DNA of 64,000 nt. Source: Paraburkholderia sp. SOS3 (GTDB taxonomy: Bacteria > Pseudomonadota > Gammaproteobacteria > Burkholderiales > Burkholderiaceae). The number at the start of each line of letters is the position of its first letter. Positions within the stretch are counted from its first letter, which is position 1. The position numbers and the translations under genes were made by a program. The stretch covers positions 2,666,001 to 2,730,000 of the forward strand of contig NZ_CP018812.1 of assembly GCF_001922345.1 (NCBI RefSeq), read 5' to 3'. The notes under the pieces are model-generated. The model had not been told where the DNA came from. It saw nothing but the letters and a program-made list of their open reading frames with translations, and searched no databases. Below, one piece after another: positions 8,204-16,218 of this stretch.

Positions 8204-9649
8204 ATGGCATGGACCGTCGACGAACAGCTGGCACTGAGCGCATGCGAAGCAGTTGCGGCCATCCAGGCGGGCAAGCTGCTCGCAACCGATTACGTTGCGA
8301 CGCTGCTCGCACGCGCGGCGGCGCTGTCGAGCCTCAATGCCTTGACCGCGCTCAATATGGAAGGCGCGCTCGCGGCCGCGCAGCGTATCGACGCGCTATC
8401 GCCCGGCGAGAAAGCGCGTCTGCCGCTCGCGGGCCTGCCCGTGGTCGTCAAGGACAACATCAACACGGCAGACCTGCAGACCGCCGGCGCGACGCCCGCA
8501 CTCGCGGACTTCAAACCGAAAACCAATGCGCCCTCGGTGCAGCGCCTGCTCGACGCGGGCGCAGTGCTGCTCGGAAAAGCGAACATGCACGAGCTCGCAT
8601 GCGGCATCACGAGCACGAATTTCGCGGCGCCGGGCCCCGTGCGCAATCCGTACGACCCGGGCCTGATTCCAGGCGGCTCGTCGGGCGGCAATGCGGTCGC
8701 GGTCGCCGCACGCATCGTGACGGCCGGTCTCGGCACTGACACGAGCGGTTCGAACCGCATTCCGGCCGCGCTGACGGGGTGTGTCGGCTTTCGGCCTTCG
8801 GTCGGCAACGGCGGCGCCGAGCGCCGCTATCACGATCCGCAAGCGCTGCTGCCGTTGAGCCATACGCGCGACACCGTCGGTCCGATCACGCGCACCGTGG
8901 CCGATGCCGCGCTGCTCGACGCGGTCATTACCGGCGACGCCGCACAGCCGCCGGTGGCACTGTCGGGCTTGCGCATCGGCTTGCCTGCGCCGTTGTGGGA
9001 CGGCCTCGATGCATCGCTCGAAGCGGTCGCGCGCGCCGCGCAGCGCAAGCTCGTAGCCGCGGGTGTCACGTTCGTCGAACTCGAGATGCGCGAACTGATG
9101 CCGCTCAACGACCGCACGGCACCGATCACGGCTCACGAAACGCTGGCCGACATGCGTGCATGGCTCGTCGCGAACGACGCGCCGGTGCAGACGGTCGAGG
9201 AACTCGCACGCTCGATTGCGAGCCCCGACGTGCGCGAAATATTCGAAGCGATTCTTGCAGACCCGTTCGCGCCGCTCTATCAGGCCGCGCTCGCCACATG
9301 GCGGCCGCAACTGCAGCAGCTTTATGCAACGACATTCGCAAACGGACGCGTCGATGCATTGATGTTTCCAACCACGATTCTTCCGGCGACGCCGCTCGAC
9401 GAAATTCGCGGCTCGTCCGTCGTATCGCTGCATGGCCGCATGCTCGATACGATGATGGCCTATCTGCGCAACACGGACCCTTCCGCCAACGCGGGGCTGC
9501 CCGGTTTGTCGTTGCCCGCGGGACGCACCGCGGACGGTTTGCCCGTAGGTATCGAACTCGATGGGCCGGTCGGCAGCGACCGGCAACTGCTTGCGATCGG
9601 TAGCGCATTCGAACAGGTTCTCGGCGCTCTCGCGCCACCCACAATCTAA
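8204..9649 (+). CDS. iaaH: Amidase signature enzyme, indoleacetamide hydrolase type
   Basis: A 481-residue amidase-signature protein with an intact Ser-cisSer-Lys triad: K83 in VVVKDN, Ser159/160 in PGGSSGGNAVAVAA and S183 in GTDTSGSNRIPAAL. Length and motifs match the IaaH/mandelamide hydrolase branch, which splits indole-3-acetamide into indoleacetate and ammonia. The start at 8204 is set by GGAGGAAA six bases upstream. No tryptophan monooxygenase (iaaM) lies next to it, so the indoleacetamide role is a family-level guess. A different aryl-amide substrate is equally possible. Confidence 0.75.
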   Translation: MAWTVDEQLALSACEAVAAIQAGKLLATDYVATLLARAAALSSLNALTALNMEGALAAAQRIDALSPGEKARLPLAGLPVVVKDNINTADLQTAGATPALADFKPKTNAPSVQRLLDAGAVLLGKANMHELACGITSTNFAAPGPVRNPYDPGLIPGGSSGGNAVAVAARIVTAGLGTDTSGSNRIPAALTGCVGFRPSVGNGGAERRYHDPQALLPLSHTRDTVGPITRTVADAALLDAVITGDAAQPPVALSGLRIGLPAPLWDGLDASLEAVARAAQRKLVAAGVTFVELEMRELMPLNDRTAPITAHETLADMRAWLVANDAPVQTVEELARSIASPDVREIFEAILADPFAPLYQAALATWRPQLQQLYATTFANGRVDALMFPTTILPATPLDEIRGSSVVSLHGRMLDTMMAYLRNTDPSANAGLPGLSLPAGRTADGLPVGIELDGPVGSDRQLLAIGSAFEQVLGALAPPTI

Positions 9650-9668
9650 CTACCGATGAGTCTCTTCC

Positions 9669-10415
9669 ATGCTCCTCTTCTTGCGAAAAACACTGGTCTT
9701 TTCGCTGGCCGTGTTCGTGGGCGCCTGCGCGTCGCTAGCGGCCAGCAATCCGAATGCGCTATGGCAGATCGTCAGTGAACAGTGCGTGCCGCCCGAGCAG
9801 TCGATCGGGAAACCCGGCGCATGCACCGACGTCAATCTGAAGAAACACTATGCGATCCTGAAGGATATCGTCGGCGCCACGCAGTTCCTGCTGATTCCGA
9901 CCGACCGCGTGAGCGGTATAGAAAGTCCGCTGATTCTGCAACCCGACGCGCCCGATTACTGGGTCGATGCGTGGAACGCGCGGCATTACGTCAATGACCG
10001 GGCCAAGGTTCAGTTGCAGGACGATCAGCTCGGGCTCGAGATCAATTCCCAGTTCCGGCGATCGCAAGAGCAGCTGCATATACATATCGATTGCATGCGC
10101 GACGATATCGTTGCCGCGCTTGCGCCGTATCGCGACCAGGTGCTGTTCCAGTGGCATCCGGCGACACTCGATAAACAGCGCTATCGCGTGATGCGCGTGC
10201 CGAACCTCGAGGGAGAAAACAATCCGTTCCGGGTCGTCGCGCGCGATCTTCCGGATTCCGGTCAGATGGCCGAACAGACCATACTCGTCACGGGAGCGGG
10301 GCGCACCACGAAGGATGGCTGGCTGATCGTCAACAGCGCGTTGAATATCGAAGACGGCAGCGGCACGGCCGAGCCGTTGCTCGATCACCAGTGCATGCTC
10401 GCGAAGCACGGGTAG
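9669..10415 (+). CDS. cdh: CDP-diacylglycerol diphosphatase
   Basis: A 248-residue Cdh-family protein. The N-terminus LVFSLAVFVGACASLAAS is a hydrophobic leader with a lipobox-like VGAC at C20, so it is likely tethered to or exported across the inner membrane. The family core is clear: CVPPEQSIGKPGACTDV, AWNARHYV and the HIT-like RRSQEQLHIHIDC near residue 140. The enzyme hydrolyses CDP-diacylglycerol to phosphatidate and CMP. It starts 20 bases after the amidase stop, so the two are probably on one transcript by read-through rather than shared function. Confidence 0.88.
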   Translation: MLLFLRKTLVFSLAVFVGACASLAASNPNALWQIVSEQCVPPEQSIGKPGACTDVNLKKHYAILKDIVGATQFLLIPTDRVSGIESPLILQPDAPDYWVDAWNARHYVNDRAKVQLQDDQLGLEINSQFRRSQEQLHIHIDCMRDDIVAALAPYRDQVLFQWHPATLDKQRYRVMRVPNLEGENNPFRVVARDLPDSGQMAEQTILVTGAGRTTKDGWLIVNSALNIEDGSGTAEPLLDHQCMLAKHG

Positions 10416-10441
10416 GCATCGCGTCGACGCCATCACGCAAA

Positions 10442-10467
10442 CCGGCGCCGCTTCGACACGGCGCCGG
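10442..10467. terminator. Hairpin between convergent genes
   Basis: CCGGCGCCG (10442-10450) pairs with CGGCGCCGG (10459-10467) across an 8-base loop. It lies between the cdh stop and the convergent aldehyde dehydrogenase stop. There is no T run, so it is a moderate candidate for a two-way terminator. Confidence 0.4.
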
Positions 10468-10505
10468 CCAATGCAACCGAGGCTTCTGCTACGGCGTGCG
10501 CGTCT

Positions 10506-12017
10506 TCAGTTCAGACGCTTCAACTGACCGTCGTCTGCATACCAGTCGACCGTCTTGCCCGTCGTGTTGACCGTCACCGCGCGCGGCTCGGTGAACTGGT
10601 CGAACGACTCGATGCCGGTCTCGCGGCCCACGCCGCTGTTCTTGAAGCCGCCCCACGGCGATGCCGGGTCGAGACGGTGATGGTCGTTGACCCACACCAT
10701 GCCGAACTCGAGCTTGCTCGCCACCCGATGCGCGCGCGCAACGTCGATCGTCCACACGGAGGCGGCAAGGCCGAACTGCGAGTCGTTGGCAATGCGGATC
10801 GCGTCGGCTTCGTCCTTGAACGGCATCACCACGGTGACCGGGCCGAACACTTCTTCCTGGCCGATTTCGCAGCCCGGATTGACGTCGTACAGCACCGTCG
10901 GCTCGAGGAAGAAGCCTTGCGACAGATGCGACGGAATCTTGCCGCCCGTCAAAAGCTTCGCACCGTCCTGTTCGGCGCGCGCGAGCATGGCGAGAATGCG
11001 CTGCCGCGACCGGTCGGAAATCACCGGGCCCAGTTGCGTCTTCGGGTCTTCGGGGTTGCCGACGCGGATGCCGGCCGCCTTCGCGCGGAAACGTTCGAGA
11101 AATTGCTGATAGATCGTTTCCTGAACGAGAATGCGGGCGCCGCACACACACGTCTGCCCGGCGCCGATGAACGACGCAAATGCGGCGCCGTTGACGGCCC
11201 GTTCGATATCCATATCGTCGAACAGGATCACCGCACCCTTGCCGCCCAGTTCGAGCGTAGTCAGCGCGAAGGTGCGCGCGGCCGCTTCGCCGATCGAGCG
11301 GCCCACCTCCGTGCCGCCCGTGAACACGACCTTGCGGATCAGCTCGTGCTTCGCGAGCGCCGCGCCGCATACGCGGCCTTCGCCGTTCACGACGTTGACC
11401 ACGCCCTTCGGCACGCCCGCTTCTTCGAGCAGGCGTACGAGACGCACCGTCGTCAGCGGGGTTTGCTCGGATGCCTTGATGACGACGCTGTTGCCGGTCG
11501 CGAGCGCCGGTGCGAGGCTTTTCGACAGAATCATCAACGGATGATTGAACGACGTCATCAGCGCGACGACGCCGAGCGCCACACGCTGCGTATAGCAGAG
11601 ATACGGGCCTTCGATCGGAATCACGTCGCTACGGCGTGTCAGCGACAGCGCCGCAAAATATCGATAGAACTGCGGCAGGCGCGAAATCTGCGCGCGCGTT
11701 TCAGCGATCGGCCGGCCGTTGTTCAGTGTTTCGAGCTTGTAGAAATTCTCGAGGTCGGCTTCGAACAGGTCGGCAAATCTGTTCATGATGCGCGAGCGCT
11801 GCTGAATCGGCATATCGCGCCATTCGCCGCGCTCGAACGCCGCGTGGCCGGCGCGCACCGCGCGATCGACATCGGCTTCCGACGCCGCCGCGAGGCTGCC
11901 GATCACGGCGCCCGTTGCGGGGTTCACGATGTCCATCGTGTGGCCGCCTTCGGCGCCAGTCCATTCGCCATCGATCAGAAGCTGGGCTTCGAGGTGCTGA
12001 TTGTTGACTGCATCCAT
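10506..12017 (-). CDS. NAD(P)-dependent aldehyde dehydrogenase
   Basis: A 503-residue aldehyde dehydrogenase. The catalytic set is complete: N158 in TSFNHP, E256 in TTLELGGKG and the nucleophile C290 in GAGQTCVCGAR; FTGGTEVGRSIGEAAA is the cofactor loop. It would oxidise an aldehyde to its acid. The start at 12017 is supported by AAGGAAA six bases upstream and by the match of the N-terminus to the family; the frame stays open to 12119, overlapping the upstream gene. It is third in a minus-strand cluster crotonase - MFS - ALDH. An aromatic or side-chain aldehyde from chain shortening is a plausible substrate (inference). Confidence 0.88.
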   Translation of the reverse strand: MDAVNNQHLEAQLLIDGEWTGAEGGHTMDIVNPATGAVIGSLAAASEADVDRAVRAGHAAFERGEWRDMPIQQRSRIMNRFADLFEADLENFYKLETLNNGRPIAETRAQISRLPQFYRYFAALSLTRRSDVIPIEGPYLCYTQRVALGVVALMTSFNHPLMILSKSLAPALATGNSVVIKASEQTPLTTVRLVRLLEEAGVPKGVVNVVNGEGRVCGAALAKHELIRKVVFTGGTEVGRSIGEAAARTFALTTLELGGKGAVILFDDMDIERAVNGAAFASFIGAGQTCVCGARILVQETIYQQFLERFRAKAAGIRVGNPEDPKTQLGPVISDRSRQRILAMLARAEQDGAKLLTGGKIPSHLSQGFFLEPTVLYDVNPGCEIGQEEVFGPVTVVMPFKDEADAIRIANDSQFGLAASVWTIDVARAHRVASKLEFGMVWVNDHHRLDPASPWGGFKNSGVGRETGIESFDQFTEPRAVTVNTTGKTVDWYADDGQLKRLN

Positions 12018-12078
12018 TGCGATTTCCTTTTCGATTTCCTTGCGGGTTCGGTGCGGTTTCGTGCGATTGGGTTGATTG

Positions 12079-13479
12079 TTACTTGAGCGGCGACACCCGC
12101 GCGGCGGCGTTGACGCCATCGTGCGCGAGCGCGTCGCCCGGTTGAAGGTCTTCGAGGCGCTGGCCCGTCGGTTCGACGCCGAGCCACGCGACCACCACGA
12201 TCTGGACCGCGAGCAGGCCGATCATCAGCGCCAGCACGCCGACCACGCCATGCTGCGCAAACAGCGAAACCACGATGAACGGCGTCACGATCGTCGCGCC
12301 ACGCCCCAGGGTATTACAGATGCCCGATGCGCGCAGACGCACTTCGGTCGGGAACAGTTCGGGCACGTACACGGCGAACAGCAGCGCGACGAGCACATAG
12401 ATCGGTATGGTCAGCAGCAGGCCTACCACCGGCAGCAACAGCGGATTGCTGACGAACGGATAGATCGCGCCGAACACAATGGCCAGCAACGAGGCGATGA
12501 TGATCGTCTTCTTGCGCCCCCAGGAATCCGCGGTGAAGGCGCCGATGGCCGAACCGACGGGCGCGCCGATCGACATCACGAGCGCATAGCCGAACGACTT
12601 GGCAATGCTGAAGCCTTGATGCACGAAGAACGTCGGCAGCCACGTGACGAAGCCATACAGCAGCGTGTTGATGACCACGAGACACACGCAGCCGACAATC
12701 ATTCGCTGCAGCATCGTGCCTGAGAACAGCGACCCGAAGCTCATCGGCTGCTGCGCATGCCCGGACTTCGCGGCCGCGACGGCCGGCGGCGGCAACGGCT
12801 TGCCCTGCTCGTTCGTGACTTCGCCTTCGATGCGCTGCAGGATCGCTTCGGCTTCCTTTTCGCGGCCCGCCGATTCGAGCCAGCGCGGCGACTCGGGCAG
12901 CGACTTGCGCGCGTACCAGACGCCGAGCGCGCCGATGCCGCCCAGCACGAACATCGCTCGCCAGCCGAGTGCGGGAATCACGAGCAAACCGATCAGCCCC
13001 GCGATCGGCAGGCCGGTCACGACGAACACCGCCATCAGCCCTTGCAGCCGGCCGCGCGAACGCGGCGGAACGAACTCGGCGAGCGTCGAGTAGCCGACCA
13101 CGTTTTCAGCGCCGAGACCCACGCCCATCAGGAAGCGGCACGCGATCAGCAGGTTCATGGTCGGAGAAATCGCGGCGCCGAGCGACGCGAGGCCGAAGAT
13201 CGCCAGATTCACCTGATACGTGAAGCGGCGTCCGAAACGATCGCCAAGGAAGCCGGTGGCGAGCGAGCCGAGCATCATGCCGAGGAACGTCAGCGACACG
13301 AACAACGCGTTTTGCGCGAGGGTCGAGAAGCCCGTTTTCAGCGTCGCGCCGAGCACCGTCGACGCGACATAGATGTCGAAGCCGTCGAAAAACATGCCGA
13401 TGCCGATCAGCCACATGATCCGGCGATGAAACGCCGACATCGGTAGCCGGTCGAGTCTTGCACCTGCGTTCACGTTCAT
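12079..13479 (-). CDS. MFS transporter, metabolite:H+ symporter type
   Basis: A 466-residue twelve-helix major facilitator protein. Features of the sugar/aromatic-acid symporter branch are visible: GFDIYVASTVLGATL in helix 1, GDRFGRRFTYQ in the helix 2-3 loop, the central LPESPRWLESAGREKEA and YVPELFPTEVRLRASG in helix 10-11. The middle loop is long and charged (residues about 205-245). It lies between the crotonase and the aldehyde dehydrogenase on the same strand (61 bases to the latter). It probably imports the acid that the enzymes degrade. Confidence 0.85.
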   Translation of the reverse strand: MNVNAGARLDRLPMSAFHRRIMWLIGIGMFFDGFDIYVASTVLGATLKTGFSTLAQNALFVSLTFLGMMLGSLATGFLGDRFGRRFTYQVNLAIFGLASLGAAISPTMNLLIACRFLMGVGLGAENVVGYSTLAEFVPPRSRGRLQGLMAVFVVTGLPIAGLIGLLVIPALGWRAMFVLGGIGALGVWYARKSLPESPRWLESAGREKEAEAILQRIEGEVTNEQGKPLPPPAVAAAKSGHAQQPMSFGSLFSGTMLQRMIVGCVCLVVINTLLYGFVTWLPTFFVHQGFSIAKSFGYALVMSIGAPVGSAIGAFTADSWGRKKTIIIASLLAIVFGAIYPFVSNPLLLPVVGLLLTIPIYVLVALLFAVYVPELFPTEVRLRASGICNTLGRGATIVTPFIVVSLFAQHGVVGVLALMIGLLAVQIVVVAWLGVEPTGQRLEDLQPGDALAHDGVNAAARVSPLK

Positions 13480-13605
13480 GTTGTACGTCTCCAGCCAGTT
13501 TCCGGTCGGTTGTTGTTTTGCGCGGCGGGGGGTGGTTGCCGCGGGCGTGTGTCGGGTGTTGCGTCGACGATTGCGTTAAGGGTTGCGACGTCGGCGGTTC
13601 AGTGC

Positions 13606-14337
13606 TCAGCGGCTTTGCAACAGCCGCATGGTCGCCACGGTCAGCGTTTCCGTTGCCAAGCGGAAGTTCTGTTCGAGCGCGTTTTCTTCCGCCGCCTGGA
13701 AGAACACCTTGCAATTGCGGGCGCCGGTCTCGTCGAGCGCGAGAATCCGTTCGATCAGCGTGTCCGTTGCCGCGTTCAGCGTATCGGGCTCGGCAACCTG
13801 CGTGATCAGGCCCGCCTCGAGCGCGACAGCAGGCGCAAGCGGTTCGCCGAACAGCACCATCGGGAACACGCGCTTGGGCAGCGCATAGCGGCTAAGGTAA
13901 GCCATGATCGCGGCCGGCGGCAGCCCGGCTTTCATCTCCGGGAACGCAAGGCGCGCAGCACTCGATACGATCGCGAAATCGCACAGGATTGCGAGGCCGA
14001 AACCGAAACCGAATGCATCGCCCTGCACCTCGGCGACGCTGATCAGCGACGTGCTGCGCAGCAGCTTCTTCAATTCGATAAGCCGCGCCACCTCGGCGTG
14101 AACCGACGCCGCGTCGCGGCCCGCGCGTTCGCGTCCCTTGCAGAATGCGTTGCCCGCAGCGCGCAGCCGCAGCACGCGCGCGCTCGGCTCGATCGCTTCG
14201 CTGCGCAGCGCGGCGATCATCGCGTCGAACATCGGCCCGGTGATTTCATTGGCGGCGTCCGGGTTGTTCAGCGTGAACGTGAGCACCGCGCCGGATTTTT
14301 CGATCAATACGGGCTGCGGCAAAGAAACGTGATCCAC
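13606..14337 (-). CDS. Enoyl-CoA hydratase/isomerase family protein
   Basis: A 243-residue crotonase-fold protein. It starts at GTG 14337 with AAGGAG five bases upstream. The acyl-CoA oxyanion-hole segment reads VAEVQGDAFGFGFGLAILCD. The usual first catalytic Glu region is altered; FPEMKAGLPPAAIMAYLSR carries the second acidic site. The N-terminal part is short and divergent (NPDAANEITGPMFDAMIA). Hydratase, isomerase or hydrolase activity cannot be told apart. It is first in the minus-strand cluster with an MFS carrier and aldehyde dehydrogenase and divergent from a GntR regulator, so all three are probably substrate-induced together. Confidence 0.8.
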   Translation of the reverse strand: MDHVSLPQPVLIEKSGAVLTFTLNNPDAANEITGPMFDAMIAALRSEAIEPSARVLRLRAAGNAFCKGRERAGRDAASVHAEVARLIELKKLLRSTSLISVAEVQGDAFGFGFGLAILCDFAIVSSAARLAFPEMKAGLPPAAIMAYLSRYALPKRVFPMVLFGEPLAPAVALEAGLITQVAEPDTLNAATDTLIERILALDETGARNCKVFFQAAEENALEQNFRLATETLTVATMRLLQSR

Positions 14338-14344
14338 GTGCTCT

Positions 14345-14400
14345 CCTTGGGTTCGGGTCTTGGTGCGGGTCTTGGTTCGGGTGTTGGTTCAGGCCTTGGT
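14345..14400. repeat. Tandem 12-bp repeat in the leader of the crotonase gene
   Basis: Between 14345 and 14400 the unit TCTTGGTTCGGG and variants occur about four and a half times in a row (TCTTGGTGCGGG, TCTTGGTTCGGG, TGTTGGTTCAGG, CCTTGGTACGGC). It lies directly upstream of the ribosome site of the minus-strand gene and overlaps the -35 element of the plus-strand promoter. Copy-number change here could alter expression of both. Confidence 0.75.
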
Positions 14401-14424
14401 ACGGCAGGCTCGATGTTGTATAAT
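14396..14424 (+). promoter_or_regulatory. Sigma-70 promoter of the GntR gene
   Basis: TTGGTA (14396-14401), a 17-base spacer and a consensus TATAAT (14419-14424) point toward the GntR gene at 14518. The best match to a housekeeping promoter noticed in this window. Confidence 0.65.
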
Positions 14425-14434
14425 CTGTATACAG
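14425..14434. promoter_or_regulatory. Palindrome CTGTATACAG, likely GntR operator
   Basis: A perfect 10-bp palindrome immediately after the -10 box. FCD-type GntR regulators often bind short TGTAYACA-like palindromes, so autoregulation and control of the divergent operon are likely (inference). Confidence 0.55.
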
Positions 14435-14517
14435 CGTATTCAATGAACATCGCAGTGTCAACCGGAATGCTCGGCGAGGGGTTATTACGATCATCGGAAG
14501 GGAGAAGGGAGCTCCAA

Positions 14518-15273
14518 TTGCGAACCGCAAAAAAAGCCGAGAAAGGCCAGCACCAGGACATGCCGCTCGCGCCGCCGCTCGATACGATCGGCCGCAAGTA
14601 CCACGCGCGCATGCGCACCATTCATGCGACGAGCGACTCGTTGAGCGAAGGCGTGGTCGTGCCGGCGCTGCGCGAGGCGATCGTCGAAGGCGTGCTCGCG
14701 CCGGGCAGCCGCCTGTCCGAAGTACAGGTCGCGAAGCAATTGAATGTGAGCCGCACGCCGATGCGCGAAGCATTCGCGCAGCTCGAACGCGAAGGGCTCG
14801 TCACGATGCTGCCGCGCATCGGCGCGTTCGTGCGCTCGGTCAGCGTGCGCGACGTCGAAGAAATCTATACGGTACGTTCGGCGCTCGAGTGCCTTGCGGT
14901 GCAACTCGCCGCGGACCGCATTACCGCGCTCGGCCGCGCGCAGCTCGATGATGTGGTCGCCGCGATGGAAAGCGCCGTCGCCGACGACAATCCCGCGAGC
15001 TATGTCGATGCGCTCGATCGCTTCTATACGGTCGTGATGACGATTGCCGATAATCACACGCTGCAGGAAAGCCATGCCGCGCTGATCGGTCCGGTGCGGC
15101 GCGTGCGGCGTATCGCAATGGCGCGCGGCGGGCGCATGCGGGCGTCGTTCGAGCAGTCGGTGCGGATTCGCGATGCGATCGTGAATCACGATCCGGGCGT
15201 GCAGGACTTGATGCGCGAACAACTGCAGGGGGCCTGCAAGTCCGCGCTCGACGTGCTCAATCACGTCGAATGA
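14518..15273 (+). CDS. GntR family regulator, FadR/FCD subfamily
   Basis: About 251 residues. The winged helix lies at roughly residues 40-105 (VVPALREAIVEGVLAPGSRL, then SEVQVAKQLNVSRTPMREAF, the recognition helix). A helical FCD ligand domain follows (VEEIYTVRSALECLAVQLAA). TTG at 14518 was chosen because AGGGAG lies seven bases upstream; the next start, ATG 14560, has no usable site. The frame is open far upstream, but that is antisense to the crotonase gene. Divergent placement suggests it represses the crotonase-MFS-ALDH operon until an acid or CoA effector binds. Confidence 0.85.
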   Translation: MRTAKKAEKGQHQDMPLAPPLDTIGRKYHARMRTIHATSDSLSEGVVVPALREAIVEGVLAPGSRLSEVQVAKQLNVSRTPMREAFAQLEREGLVTMLPRIGAFVRSVSVRDVEEIYTVRSALECLAVQLAADRITALGRAQLDDVVAAMESAVADDNPASYVDALDRFYTVVMTIADNHTLQESHAALIGPVRRVRRIAMARGGRMRASFEQSVRIRDAIVNHDPGVQDLMREQLQGACKSALDVLNHVE

Positions 15274-15381
15274 CCGTGACGCAGCGCGGTGGCGCCATGC
15301 CGCGGCCATATGGCGTGGCGCGCTTGCCGCGGTCGGCGCGGTTTGGCGAGGCTCCGACGATGTGCCAGAATCGGGCGCATC

Positions 15382-16182
15382 ATGAATTCCGTTCCCTGGA
15401 TTGCCGCGCTGCCGATGTACAACGTCTCGCCATCGCTCGCAGCGTGCTGGCGCGACTGGCTTGCGGACGTGCTCGGCATCGTCGAGCCGGCGGCGCGCAT
15501 AGTCGACGGCGGTAACGACTTATCGGCGCTCTGGCGCCGCAACGATCTGCTGCTGTCGCAAACGTGCGGCTACCCGTTGACGCACGAATTGCGCGACGCG
15601 GTACAACTCGTTGCAACGCCTTGCTTTGACGCGCCGGGCTGCGACGGTCCCTGCTATTCGAGCGCGCTGATCACGCATGCAGGTGCATCGTTCGCCACGC
15701 TCGAAAGCTTGCGCGGTTCGACAGTCGCGTTCAACCAGACCGATTCGAACAGCGGCTTCAATACATTGCGGCATGTCTTCGCACCGTTGGCGCGCGGCGG
15801 CCGCTTCTTCGATTCAAGCATCGAAACCGGCTCACATCTCGCTTCGCTGCAGGCCGTGGCCGAACGCCGCGCGGATCTTGCCGCGATCGACTGCGTGACG
15901 ATGGCGTTCGTGCGCGACGAACGGCCGGCGCTTGCGCATGCCGTCAGGCAGATCGGATGGACCGAAGCATCGCCGGGCTTGCCGCTGATTGCATCGAAAG
16001 CGCTGCCGGCGGATCGCATCATCGCGTTGAGAAGCGCGTTGAAGCAAGCGCTGCTGTTGCAGCCCGCGCGTGCCCGGCGGCTGCGTTTAAAGGGCTTTGA
16101 AATACGCTCGATGGACGATTACGCGCGTATCAGCGAGCTGGAAAACGAGGCCATCGAACGCGGCTATGCGCGGCTGGCGTGA
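15382..16182 (+). CDS. PhnD-like substrate-binding domain protein
   Basis: A 266-residue protein resembling phosphate/phosphonate ABC binding proteins (PhnD-like fold). Typical stretches are WIAALPMYNVSPSLAACWRD, LLLSQTCGYPLTHELRD, STVAFNQTDSNSGFNTLRHV and RADLAAIDCVTMAFV. There is no signal peptide, so it should be cytoplasmic. No ABC permease or ATPase is adjacent. Such orphan, leaderless PhnD-like proteins are common in Proteobacteria and their ligands are mostly unknown. The ATG at 15382 gives a natural N-terminus, while the open frame back to 15289 is Arg-rich and unlike protein. Confidence 0.7.
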   Translation: MNSVPWIAALPMYNVSPSLAACWRDWLADVLGIVEPAARIVDGGNDLSALWRRNDLLLSQTCGYPLTHELRDAVQLVATPCFDAPGCDGPCYSSALITHAGASFATLESLRGSTVAFNQTDSNSGFNTLRHVFAPLARGGRFFDSSIETGSHLASLQAVAERRADLAAIDCVTMAFVRDERPALAHAVRQIGWTEASPGLPLIASKALPADRIIALRSALKQALLLQPARARRLRLKGFEIRSMDDYARISELENEAIERGYARLA

Positions 16183-16218
16183 CGCGGCACATGCTTGCGG
16201 GCGCTCACACTATGCGGA

